NCBI RefSeq assembly: GCF_964355755.1
Contig: NC_092674.1
Span: 21,480,001 to 21,544,000 of the forward strand
Origin: Antedon mediterranea
Taxonomy: Eukaryota; Echinodermata; Crinoidea; Comatulida; Antedonidae
Length of the DNA stretch: 64,000 nucleotides
Direction: 5' to 3'
This document shows, in pieces, positions 42,655 through 52,778 of the stretch (position 1 is the first letter of the stretch; the number at the start of each line of letters is the position of its first letter). Made by a program: the position numbers and the translations under genes. The notes beneath the pieces were generated by a model, which made no database searches, was not told the DNA's origin, and saw only the letters and a program-made list of their open reading frames with translations.

Positions 42655-44100
42655 ATGAGGATGAGAGTTATTGACTTATGTGATAGTTTTTACGGAGACA
42701 TTACGGATCGCGTTTCCCAAGAGGCTGTCTGCTCAGGTCCCGAGTCACACACTGCCCAGGCTGAACAACAGCACCCAAAAGTGTGTGATTTCGGTCCGAC
42801 AGTTCTCAATCGGTCTAGGTTAGTGGAAGAGCAGAGTAATGATCCTGATTTGGTGTCATTTGGTCAGCAAGCTCTTTCTGTAGAGGAAATGTCTATTGTT
42901 CCTGTTTGTTATTATATAAAGGATGGCATACTTATGCGTAAGTGGAGGCCACCAGATATTCCAAGTAGTGATGTTTGGAATGAGATTCACCAGATAGTTA
43001 TTCCTAGTGGATACCGTCAGGATATTATTGGTATTGCGCATGATGATCGTCTTTCAGGTCATTTAGGTGTCAATAAAACGGTGGACAGAATTCACAGGCA
43101 TTTCTTTTGGCCAAGTCTTAGAAAAGATGTGTCTAACTATTTTAAATCCTGTCATGCGTGTCAGGTAGTGGGGAAGCCTAATCAAAAGGTTCCAGTTGCC
43201 CCACTTAAGCTTATTCCTACATTCGGTGAACCATTTTCAAGGGTGATTGTGTGGGTCCATTACCACGTACTACAATGGAAATGAGTATCTATTAACAATA
43301 ATGTGTGCATCAAGTAGGTTTCAAGAAGCGATTCCTCTTAGGCGTATTACAGCTAAGAATGTTGTTAAAGCATTGGTAAAATTCTTTACATGGGTAGGAT
43401 TGCCTAAAGCTGTTCAGTCCGATCAAGGATCAAACTTCATGTCAAAGACATTTAAACAAGTCTTAGAGCAGTTAGGTGTTGCCCATATAAGTTCAAGTGC
43501 TTACCATCCACAGTCTCAAGGGGCACTTGAGAGATTTCATCAAACACTTAAGAATATGCTTAAAACCTATTTTTTTCAATGTGAAAAGGGATGAGGGAGT
43601 TCCCTTATTGTTATTCGCTGTTCGTGAAACAGTGCAAGAGTCCTTAGGGTTTAGCCCATTTGAGTTGGTGTATGGTCATTCGGTCCGAATGGTCAAATAG
43701 CCTAGTAAAAGGCTGTTATGGAATGCAGAAGAGTCTGTATCGATACTAGATTATGTGTCTGAATTTCGTGATCGATTAAATCGTGCTCGTGAGATGGCTA
43801 GAAAGAATCTTGTGAAGGCTCAGGGTAAAATGAAGAGATTGTTTGATAGGAAATCAGAAAAGAGAAGCTTTAATTCAGGTGATGAAGTGTTAGTTATGTT
43901 GCCTCTTCCCAGTCAACCATTATCTGCAAGATTTGCTGGTCCTTACAAAGTATTAGAAAGAGTAGGAGAAGTTGACTATGTGTTAGATACTACAGATAGG
44001 CGTGAAAAGAAGCGACTGTGTCATATAAACATGTTGAAACCAAACACAGCGAGAAATAATAGTGATACCTGTACGTCAACACCAGTTACGTGTGTTGTTG
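42655..44100 (+). pseudogene. Integrase of Gmr1-like copy 2, placed upstream of RT
   Basis: H2C2 zinc segment (HLGVNKTVDRIHRHFFWPS, CHACQ; about 43060-43170), core with SDQGSNFMSK (about 43420) and YHPQSQGALERFHQ (about 43503), then a C-terminal strand-rich part ending CHINMLKP (about 44020-44040). Frames change near 43250, 43590 and 43700. The expected second Gln of the usual GQVERF motif is Ala here (GALERF). Confidence 0.85.
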
Positions 44101-44199
44101 AAGAGAATTCTGAAGAGTTTGGGGATCCTGATACATGTGTTAAGTTCAGTAATTCAGATGTCCTTGCAAACATTGAAGAAAAAGTTGGTCATTTATCTC

Positions 44200-45521
44200 G
44201 TGATCGTAAGGTTGAAATTGTTAGTTTGATATTTGGAAATCTGCAGTTGTTTTCCGATGTTCCAGGTCGAACGAACTTAGTGGAGCATGACGTTAAGACA
44301 GCTGATTGTTCACCAATAAAACAAAATCCATATAGAGCAAATCCGTCCAAGATGAAGATATTAGAAAATGAGATTGATTACATGATTAAGAATGATATAA
44401 TCGAGCCTAGTTGTAGTTCTTGGAGTTCTCCATGTATATTAGTTCCGAAGCTAGATAAATCGTATCGTTTTGTACTGATTATCGGAAGGTTAATGCCAAA
44501 TCTACTACAGATTCATATCCCATACCGAGGATAGATGACTGCATTGATCGTGTGGGTAGTGCTAAGTTTGTCAGTAAATTTGATCTTCTAAAGGGTTACT
44601 GGCGAATTCCTTTAACCGAGCGAGCGAAAGAAGTGTCAGCTTTTGTAACTCCCATGGGTCTTTATCAGTATAAAGTCATGCTTTTCGGTTTAAAGAATGC
44701 ACCAGCCACGTTCCAGAGATTGGTTAATGGTATAATTTCAGGGTTGGAGGGCTGTGAAGCTTATATAGACGATTTGGTTGTTTATAGTGATACAAGGGAT
44801 GTTCATGTGCAGAGAATTAAGGCATTGTTTTGGAGATTATCAGCTGCAAAGTTGACAGTAAATTTTGTGAAAAGCGAGTTTTCCTGTGCAGAAATTGTGT
44901 TCTTAGGTCATAAAGATTAAGGCAGTCTGTGATTTCCCAGTTCCAAAGAGTAAGCAGGAGTTAATGCGGTTCCTGGGAATGGCTGGGTTTTATCGACGTT
45001 TTTGCAGAAGTTTCTCAATGCTTGTAGCTCTATTAAAGAATCTGCTGAAAAAGAATGCGAACTTTGTGTGGTTGGAGGAATGCAATAATGCGTTCATTAA
45101 AGTTAAAGCGATGTTATCAAACGAACCGGTGTTGATGGCTCCACAATTTGATAAACAGTTCTCGTTGATGATTAATGCCAGTGATGTTGGTCCTGGTGCT
45201 GTCTTGGCGCAAATGGTGTTGACAAGCCTGTGTGTTTCTACTCGAGAAAATTCAACCAGCATGAGAAACGTTATTCTACTGTTGAGAAGGAGACATTAAC
45301 TTTGATGTCAGCGTTAAAGCACTTTGAAGTGTATCCATGGATCTACTCCGTTTCCAATTGTAGTTTGGACTGACCACAACCCATTAACGTTCTTGGCAAG
45401 AATGAAGGACAAGAATCAACGCCTGTTGAGATGGAGTTTAGCAGTTCAAGAAATGAATCTGGAAATTCATCATATCAGAGGAAAAGACAATGTTGTAGCT
45501 GACGCTTTGTCAAGAGTTTAG
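44200..45521 (+). pseudogene. RT-RNase H of Gmr1-like copy 2
   Basis: RT has SSWSSPCILVPK, KFDLLKGYWRIPL, GLKNAPATFQRLV and YIDDLVVYSD (catalytic DD near 44768), then FLGMAGFYRRF. RNase H has MINASDVGPGAVLAQ and VWTDHNPLTFL. The region ends IRGKDNVVADALSRV and a stop at 45521. Frames change near 44500, 44915, 45215 and 45300. Confidence 0.88.
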
Positions 45522-45774
45522 ATAAAACATGCATGAAATGATTCTTAAAAGTTTTGTTGATTTTAAAAGTGTTAATTATAATATGTTAGTTGTGATAGAG
45601 TGATGCATTAATGGCATACACGGATTTAAAGTAAAGTCATTAGAACTTGTGAAATTTTAAAGAAGCAGTTGAAGTAAATTCATATCAACGACCTGTTAAA
45701 ATAACTACTGTATAAGAAGTAATTTAAGATGTTATAGTAAAAAGTTATAAGTTTAATCATATCAAACTTTCTTT
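45522..45774. other. 3' non-coding region of the Gmr1-like element
   Basis: AT-rich, no coding potential, leads into the polypurine tract. Confidence 0.6.
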
Positions 45775-45790
45775 AAGGGGGGGGGGGGGG

Positions 45791-45873
45791 TGATGGGTTT
45801 GTCAAATGGAAGTGAGCCCGTGTTTTGTTATGTTCTTATTGTTGGTTTCAGCCTAACGAGCGAGCCCGTAACA
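45791..45873 (+). repeat. 3' LTR, Gmr1-like copy 2, internally deleted
   Basis: Begins TGATGGGTTTGTCAAATGG after a 14-G polypurine tract and ends GAGCCCGTAACA. It lacks ~45 bp present in the 5' LTR between ATGGAAG and GTTTTGTTATG. Confidence 0.8.
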
Positions 45874-46565
45874 CAGAATAAAATTCTTCTTAACTTCATT
45901 CACTTTAAAAGATGGGTATTTTTTACAGAATCTGTGGAGAATAATATTGCAAAAAAAATAGAAATGAGTATAATGTCCATATTAAAAAATGGGAACCATT
46001 ATTAGAAAGAGATAATGACAATTAAAATGAAATACACCCACAAGCGTCTGCAATATTCCTTTGTTTCGCCTTTAGTAAATTTGACAAATTTTTTTTTCTT
46101 TTATTGTTTTGTAACCTGGGTCAAAGATTTATTGACATGTCTAATGGATATGGGGGATGGGATTTGACTTTGTAAACCAAATCAAGGTATAGGAGTTGAT
46201 AAGGAAAAACTTGGTAATCCTTTTTTACAAGATGTTATAATAGCCTGGTTTTAAACTAAACAAGGCCAACAGCCTTCATTTCAACAGTCGCGTGCTAAAA
46301 CGCATAGTGATACCGGACCGACAGACAGACCGACAGACCGACCGACCGACCGACATAGTGAACTATAGAGTCGCGTCCACGCGACTAAAAAGGATTTAAC
46401 ATTTAAAATAAATAAGAAAAGAGAGAAAGACAATTGAGATAATGTGACCTTCTGAAACGTCTATGTTTTTTCTTTTTTTCTGTTTTTTTTTGTAAAGTTA
46501 TGTATTGTAATATATTTGACAAAATGAAAAAATAAAAGTTTTTGAGAAAAAAAAAATAAATAAAT
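45874..46565 (+). mobile_element. L1-type LINE C-terminal/3' piece with poly-A
   Basis: Remains of an L1-type ORF2 C-terminus (LLNFIHFKRWVFF, KKWEPLLERDND) are followed by a 3' UTR with AATAAA and a terminal A-run at 46548-46560. It could be the far end of the LINE that stops at 34.70 kb, or a separate copy. It is interrupted at 46260-46393 by a Helentron-like element. Confidence 0.5.
46260..46393 (+). mobile_element. Short Helentron-like element, complete
   Basis: 134 bp: ACAAGGCCAACAGCC start, AGTCGCGTG subterminal block, GACA/GACC microsatellite, CATAGTGAACTATAGAG, and 3' hairpin GTCGCGT-CC-ACGCGAC with TAAAAAGG. Confidence 0.7.
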
Positions 46566-46618
46566 CAAAGTATTTTTTTAAAAACTCTACTTACTAAACA
46601 ATACTTATTATTAGGTTA

Positions 46619-47517
46619 ACAAGGCCAACAGCCATTAAGTCGCGTGCTACAATGCATAATGATACTTGACCGACAGACAGACCGACAGACAGACCGACCG
46701 ACATAGTGAACTATAGTCGCGTCCACGCGACTAAAAAGGCATAATTTTGACGAATTTTTTAACTTTTTCATCAAAAACGTGCGCAAATTATCCAATTCGA
46801 CGTGCTCGTATGACGTAATTTAAGTCGAAATTGTTTAAAAGATGGTAAAATTATTAGAAAAGGCTGCAAAAACATAAATCACGCGGAAAAAGTATGTATT
46901 TAACGCTACGTGCGTACCACGCGCGTAAAATTTGCGCGCGTTTGGGAATTTTTGACATGCTCAAAATGACAAGAAACGCGTAGAAAGTTGATTAAAAATG
47001 AATTTTGCGCATTTTAAAATTTTAAATGCGCGTGCGCGCGTAACTTTGTGGCTTTGTGACTCATGGCAATTTTGTAAACGCTTAAAATTGCCTGAAACGT
47101 ACTCTTATTTCATCAAAAATAAATTTTGAAAATTTTAAGCGCGCGTACGCATGCTTTACATGCGCTACGCACGTAATTGTATTGCCATATGATGATTTAT
47201 GCCCTGAAATTTATGAGTACCAAATTTTATTTAATTGTGATTCATGGTTGTGAAGATATGATTACAAACGTGATTTCGTTAAATCGTGCGTAGACCGCGT
47301 AATTTGTTATTGCGCACCTTGAAAACATAACCACATCGATTCCTGGCCATAAGGAATATACTGTGAAAAATTGACTTAGCTAGATTAAACTGATATCAAG
47401 AGAAGGTCATAAAGCGATAAAACGCATAGTGATACCGGACCGACAGACAGACCGACAGACCGACAGACCGACAGACCGACATAGTGAACTATAGAGTCGC
47501 TTCCACGCGACTAAAAA
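46619..47517 (+). mobile_element. Composite Helentron-like element, second copy
   Basis: Same structure and ~95% similar by eye to 31853-32762, including the internal hairpin and ~690-bp middle. It sits between the LINE tail and the putative host exons. Confidence 0.65.
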
Positions 47518-47898
47518 TTTGACTTAAGAATCAAATATATACATCTATAAATCTACTTGAGTTCTGATTAAAATACAATAAAATATGAAATTGGCTGTAG
47601 ATAAGACATGAGTCTGGGTGTCAGCGCCCAGCCAAAGCAAAACGGGGAAATTGAGTTTTGACGCGCAGGACGTATGTTTAGTCTTAACTAAAACAAGAGG
47701 ATTAAACCACATCCGCCGCCGCTTATAAAGTCCCTCCAGCGATATGTTATGCATGACTTGGCAAATTAAAGCACCCTCTATCTGGTTCTATCGCTCAATT
47801 ACAATTATACTTGTCTGCTAAGTGACACAAAACTATTTTCCTATAAGCTTCGGAAAATTATCTTTGTGGGTACTAAGTAATGATATAAAATAACTCAC

Positions 47899-48707
47899 AC
47901 AACCAGTTGTCTTCACTAGTTCCAGCCGTCTTGAAATCCGGCAAACGTTTTGTTATCGAGTCCCACACGTCTTTACTGACAAACTCCCAATTTGCACCAT
48001 AATCCTTACTGCGCATGAAACTGCGCATGTCCATGTGAATACCATAGATAACTCCCGTGCGTTGGTCAGATCCAATGACATTGTGCAGGCTCATTGGTAG
48101 AGCTAATGAAGAATATTTATATGTTTATACATATTATTTATGTTTTTATGATAATAGTACTGGGACAGATTTTTCATTTTGACATAAGAAAAATATTAAT
48201 AAATGCAATGTTCTGTTTAGGTGCCTTTTTTAAATTGTAAAGTTATGAAAAGAAAAGGGCAAATTGTTGTGTTGATGCTAGGCATTGAAGGTATGACGTA
48301 TTGACAAAACAAAAAAAATGTAGGCCTAGGCCTAACCATTCACTGTTAATTGTCTGCAAATAAAAAAAATCTCCGGGAGAAAGTGCCGGTTTACTTATTG
48401 ATTTATTAAGTTAGAGATTTCTCTTCCTGTCTATATCGTTGAGTATGACCCGTGGAAGTTAAGCTCTAAAAATAGAAGTGTTTTGATATATCAGTCAGCC
48501 TAAGGTCAGTGAAGTTCTTTGAGGGACATTGTGAAAACAATCCTCTTGTTTTACCTTTCCAGCGTCCGTCTGGTGGATTATCTTGTACATAGCAGGCCGG
48601 AACAACCTTGTCTGATAGACGTCCAACTGAAGGATTACAAGCAAAAATGACGTCATTATCCGGATCATCCAACTTCTTAGTTATGACAAAACCCCGGTCA
48701 TAATAAT
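47899..48707 (-). CDS. Two exons of a putative host gene with an Asp-box motif
   Basis: Exon at 48707-48555 (153 bp) encodes YYDRGFVITKKLDDPDNDVI to NPPDGRWK. After an intron (48554-48103) the exon at 48102-47899 (204 bp) encodes SLHNVIGSDQRTGVIYGIH, FMRSKDYGANWEF and on to TSEDNW. Acceptors (TTTTAACAG, TTCATTAG) and donors (GTAAAA, GTGAGT) are present, the joined frame is open, and both exons are phase 1-1. SKDYGANW fits the Asp-box pattern SxDxGxxW found in beta-propeller and secreted proteins. The gene's ends lie in unrecognised exons or outside the window. I do not recognise the protein. Conserved frame and splice sites suggest a living gene. Confidence 0.6.
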
Positions 48708-48851
48708 CTGTTAAAATAATACAACAAACCGATAAAAAATATCTATCATGAGTTGGTGACCATTAAATCCACCTATCCGCATAATATTTTAAACAAATAT
48801 GAAAATGAATGTAACAGAGTATTTAACTGGAATAATGTATGGTTAGGCCAA

Positions 48852-50058
48852 AAAAAAAAAATAGTTTGTTTGCTGTCATCCGCCGCCCCTAATTTCGCCA
48901 ACAATTTGGGGCCGGGCGGAGATAAAAAAAAGTTTTTTTTTTACGTTGAGGGCGCTTTAAAAAAAAAGTTTGTTTATGATTTTTTTTGGCCGAAATTGAG
49001 TGTGCGAGGATGAAACAATAAAAATAATAACGTAGCGTATATTTCGGTGTATAATCGCACTTTTGACACGCAAATTTAACCTCTAAATTAAGGGTGCATC
49101 TTATACACCGAACATAAATGCCTCAACACACAGATATCGCCACCTCGTTGGCTAGGCCTGGGCCTATTAGTATTACTAAAGTCTAAGGAGTAGGCCTAGT
49201 CTAGCTACAGTGTACTAGCGTAACGTAGCGTAACAGCAACCTGCTAGTTTTCAAGGCATTTTAGCGTGATTTTGTACTAAATATGACGACAAGATTTGTT
49301 CATTATGGAGCTGTTTTAGGCGCTCCGATAAAATTTCATTTGTAAACGTTTACGATTGGAATAGTATTATAGTTAAACGCGCGACCGTCGTACCCCCAGC
49401 GCGAACGAGCCCTTCTTGGCAACCACATTTGTGTACACAGTATTCGACTAGTATATTCTCCAGTTGATTATAGCATAGACCTAGCGTACACACTTCTAGG
49501 ATACATAAATACTAATCGAATACGATTGTCCGTGAAAACGTGCGCCTCTCGATAAAAGGATCGAGCGAGGTTAGCCCACACACACGTGTGGTCATGCACT
49601 CGATGTTACGGGTGCGAAACTCATGAATAACAAGTTAGAAAAAACTGACGGAATGGGGGACCTCCCTTCTTGTTGAGGCTGGGCGCGGCCGTCTTATACA
49701 TCGACGATATACAAAATACCGATATTTTACTTTCAGTTAAGGGGTGCGTTTTATACACAGGTGCGACTTATACACCGAAATATACGGTACACTAACTTCT
49801 AAAATATTTAATTAGGCCTGCTAACAATGACCTACTGTGTAGTAGGCCTAGGCTAGTTTAGACACGGGGCCTAACGCACCCAAAACAGAATTAAAGTGTG
49901 AAACAAATTATGAATAGATGTTTGAGCTCGTTGTTTTATTCAGTGTGTTTTGTTACTCTCAAATTCGCGTACAATTAAAAGAGAAATTAACATTAAAAAA
50001 AAAAAAAAAAAAAAAACTTTTTTCCACCCGTTTGACAGCAAACAAACAATTTTTTTTA
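48852..50058. mobile_element. TIR element with A-rich ends, containing an inner MITE-like unit
   Basis: AGGCC-A(n)-GTTTGTTTGCTGTCA at the left (48846-48883) is inverted at the right (about 50028-50060). Inside, a second inverted pair, TATATTTCGGTGTATAA at 49038-49055 and TTATACACCGAAATATA at 49774-49791, encloses about 755 bp with TA at both boundaries, consistent with a mariner/pogo-type MITE. No transposase is encoded by either. Confidence 0.5.
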
Positions 50059-50059
50059 G

Positions 50060-50640
50060 GCCTTATTGAAACTTTACACAATTAAAGAAAGAAGTTGATG
50101 AATTTTATCTCTAACTTTATTTACAGATGTCAAACAATTTTGTTTAAATGGAATTCATCTAATACTGCCCTATGAAAAGTGTGTAGAATACAGAGAACAG
50201 AAATATATTGGTCCAAAAGTAAATTCGTTTTGTTGACAAGCTCTCAAACAATTAATTATAAATATAAAAAGTCATGAATACAAAAATACAAGATCTTATA
50301 CAAAATACGAATAAAATCGAACATAGACAAAATATAACATACTAGGCCTATATCGTAAATATCTATACAAATATATAACAAATATATATATTAGCAGTAT
50401 TATATACAGTTAAAATTGTTCAATCTATCTTTTAATAGTTGCGTTATATAAATAGCAAGAATTTGGAACAAATGACTTTCGATGATCTCATCTTAGTGGA
50501 CGTAGCCTGAAACCCGATCTGTTTAAAACGTAGTACTTATTTAGTGGGTGTGTGTGGTCATTCATAATCATGTTAACTTAATGCAATACTTTTTCTTCAT
50601 ATGTTTGTTGAATAGTTGGTAGGTCAGAGCCAATAATTTT
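50060..50640. other. No recognisable feature
   Basis: AT-rich sequence. It may be the 3' untranslated part of the LINE relic to the right (minus strand), but no tail was identified. Confidence 0.35.
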
Positions 50641-51720
50641 GCCAGCACGCTTCCTAACTCGTTCTAATTTTTCTTTTTTTCTCATTTTTAAGACCAATAA
50701 ACAGCGATATTGGACTAATGGTTAAAACACTTCGTACTTTAGCCCTATAGAACATCGTTAATATAGTATTATCAATTTTATATAGTTTTAGTTTTCTTAA
50801 GAAATATAGCCTTTGATTTGCTTTTTTAAACACGGTATTTATTTGAGTATTACATTTGAGACCGGAGATTACAGTATCATCCGCGTATTTTATCATTGAG
50901 GTTGTACTGCCTAACGTTTCATAGTCGAAAGTATAATTATAGCTAAAACAAAAACGGCGAAAAGACGCATCCCGTATTGCAAAGCGTATGCGAACGTATT
51001 GAGGTCTCTGTTGCACAAAGTCTATGGTCAGAATTGAGAGATGGGAATTTCTGAAGTTTACCAGAGCTTGGGAATTTTTCCACGTTCCATGGATTTATTA
51101 CAAATTTCGCAGAAAACTCCCGACAGTTGATCACAGCATGACTTTAGAACCCGATTTGGAACCATATTCTGGCCCTGTCGCCTTGTTGATTTTAACTTTC
51201 TTAAAACACGATCGAACCTCTCCTTCATTTATTTCGATTTTTCCACTCACCTCACCTTTCTTTATTTAATTGTTCCTTAAAATCATCTATCTCTTTTGAA
51301 AAATCATGTTGATCAAAACGGCAGAACAATGTGTTAAGATCATCTATAGTATTCGACTCATTTTTTGGCTGTGACGAATTTCTTTTATTTTGACTACCAT
51401 AGCCAGTGATATCCTGCATGGTTTGCTAAGCCGCTTTGACATCGTTCTAACTTTCTTTTATACTTTGCCAAATTCTTTTAAATTTCTAACGCAATCTGTT
51501 TTTGCTTTTCTTTCACTATATCAGTATGTCCCTTTGAGAAAGTGCTTTAAGTTCTTTCGTAAACCATTTTTGTATTATTTGGGTAAATCACTTTCGATTT
51601 CTTGGAATAATAGAGTCTGTAGGCCTACAGAACTTGATATATCCACTGATAGCTTCCACAGTTTCATTTATATCGCAGCGGTCATTTTCAAACACTGACC
51701 AACGTAACATAAGGAAGATG
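50640..51720 (-). mobile_element. Decayed LINE RT fragment
   Basis: On the minus strand LSGVFCEICNKSMERGKIP (near 51090, several frames) precedes SMIKYADDTVISG (about 50890) and KKANQRLYFLRKLKLYKID and TMFYRAKVRSVLT (about 50720-50830). It has the order of a Jockey/Rex-type RT with an internal deletion after the catalytic DD. Non-functional. Confidence 0.65.
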
Positions 51721-51837
51721 ATTATAATCATATGTTTGTTTCATGTAGGGTGGTAGTTAGTTTCTGGAGAAAATTTAGTTTGTTTTTACGCAAGTTAAAA
51801 CTGCCAGATATTGAGGATTAGGTGTATTTTTTAATAC

Positions 51838-52070
51838 GGCCGCCAGATAATTAAGTGGCGGCCGCCAGATAATTAAGTGGCGGCCGCCAGATAATTAAGT
51901 GGCGGCCGCCAGATAATTAAGTGGCGGCCGCCAGATAATTAAGTGGCGGCCGCCAGATAATTAAGTGGCGGCCGCCAGATAATTAAGTGGCGGCCGCCAG
52001 ATAATTAAGTGGCGGCCGCCAGATAATTAAGTGGCGGCCGCCAGATAATTAAGTGGCGGCCGCCAGATAA
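51838..52070. repeat. 22-bp minisatellite with GCGGCCGC in every unit
   Basis: About ten and a half perfect copies of GGCGGCCGCCAGATAATTAAGT. Each unit has the 10-bp palindrome GGCGGCCGCC and an AT-rich half. No spacer differences are seen. Upstream, TACGGCCGCC is the only diverged unit. Confidence 0.97.
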
Positions 52071-52203
52071 CAGCTTTTAAAATATAGTTAACTTGTGGTC
52101 CGAACGGGCTTCCGTAGTTACTAGCTAAAATGTTGTTTAATTAGAAAAAAAAAGTAAAAAATGAATATATTTTATATACTGTCTAGGTATGTTTTAAATT
52201 GTT

Positions 52204-52270
52204 AATAATAATAATAATAACACTAATAACAATAACAATAACACTAATAATAATAATAATAATAACATTA
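52204..52270. repeat. (AAT)n and related microsatellite
   Basis: AATAATAAT with CACTAATAACAATAAC interruptions. Confidence 0.9.
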
Positions 52271-52429
52271 TAACATACTACATACTCATATATAGCATCT
52301 GTAACAGAAGTAAAAAATATAGTATCTGTAATGTTTAATTATTTATGAAATGAGAATAACAAGGGTGGATTGGATTCATACAAAGGAAACAAAAATGATG
52401 GCATTTTTGACGTGACAATGATGAATACG

Positions 52430-52700
52430 AATACATAAATAAATGTTAAGAAATAAATATGCCAAAAAAAGTATGCTAAAAAATGAATATGCTAAGTTAT
52501 AATTATGTTAAGAAATGAATGCTAAAATATTAATATGCTAAAATAAAGAAATTTGTTAAGAAATATATATTATGCTAAAATGATTATGTTACGAAACAAA
52601 TATACTAGAAATATAAATTGTGTTAAGAAATGTATATGCTAAAATTATTATGTTAAGAAATGAATATGCTAAAATATGAATTGTGTTATAAAATGTATAT
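52430..52700. repeat. AT-rich degenerate tandem repeat, ~30-bp unit
   Basis: Repeated 'gttaagaaatgaatatgctaaaat' variants, eight or more, with frequent indels. Confidence 0.7.
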
Positions 52701-52778
52701 TCAATAGGTTTATAGTTTTATATCTGGTTAAATTTCTATTATTTTTAAACATTCGTTTGTGAAATTGGTAACTGTTAC

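Larger units (their letters stand above)
40536..45873 (+). mobile_element. Gmr1-like LTR retrotransposon, all domains, integrase before RT
   Basis: 5' LTR at 40536-40662, primer site at 40666, gag, protease, integrase, then RT and RNase H, a polypurine tract (45775-45790) and a shortened 3' LTR (45791-45873). Integrase upstream of RT in a gypsy-type element defines the Gmr1-like group. Frames are broken many times. No target duplication is seen: the left flank is Penelope-like and the right flank L1-like, so the copy has probably been rearranged. Confidence 0.9.

Noticed and set aside
51838-52070. CRISPR array
   Set aside because: No spacers: units are tandem and identical, and the genome is eukaryotic. 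The same applies to the 66-bp array at 16790-17626.
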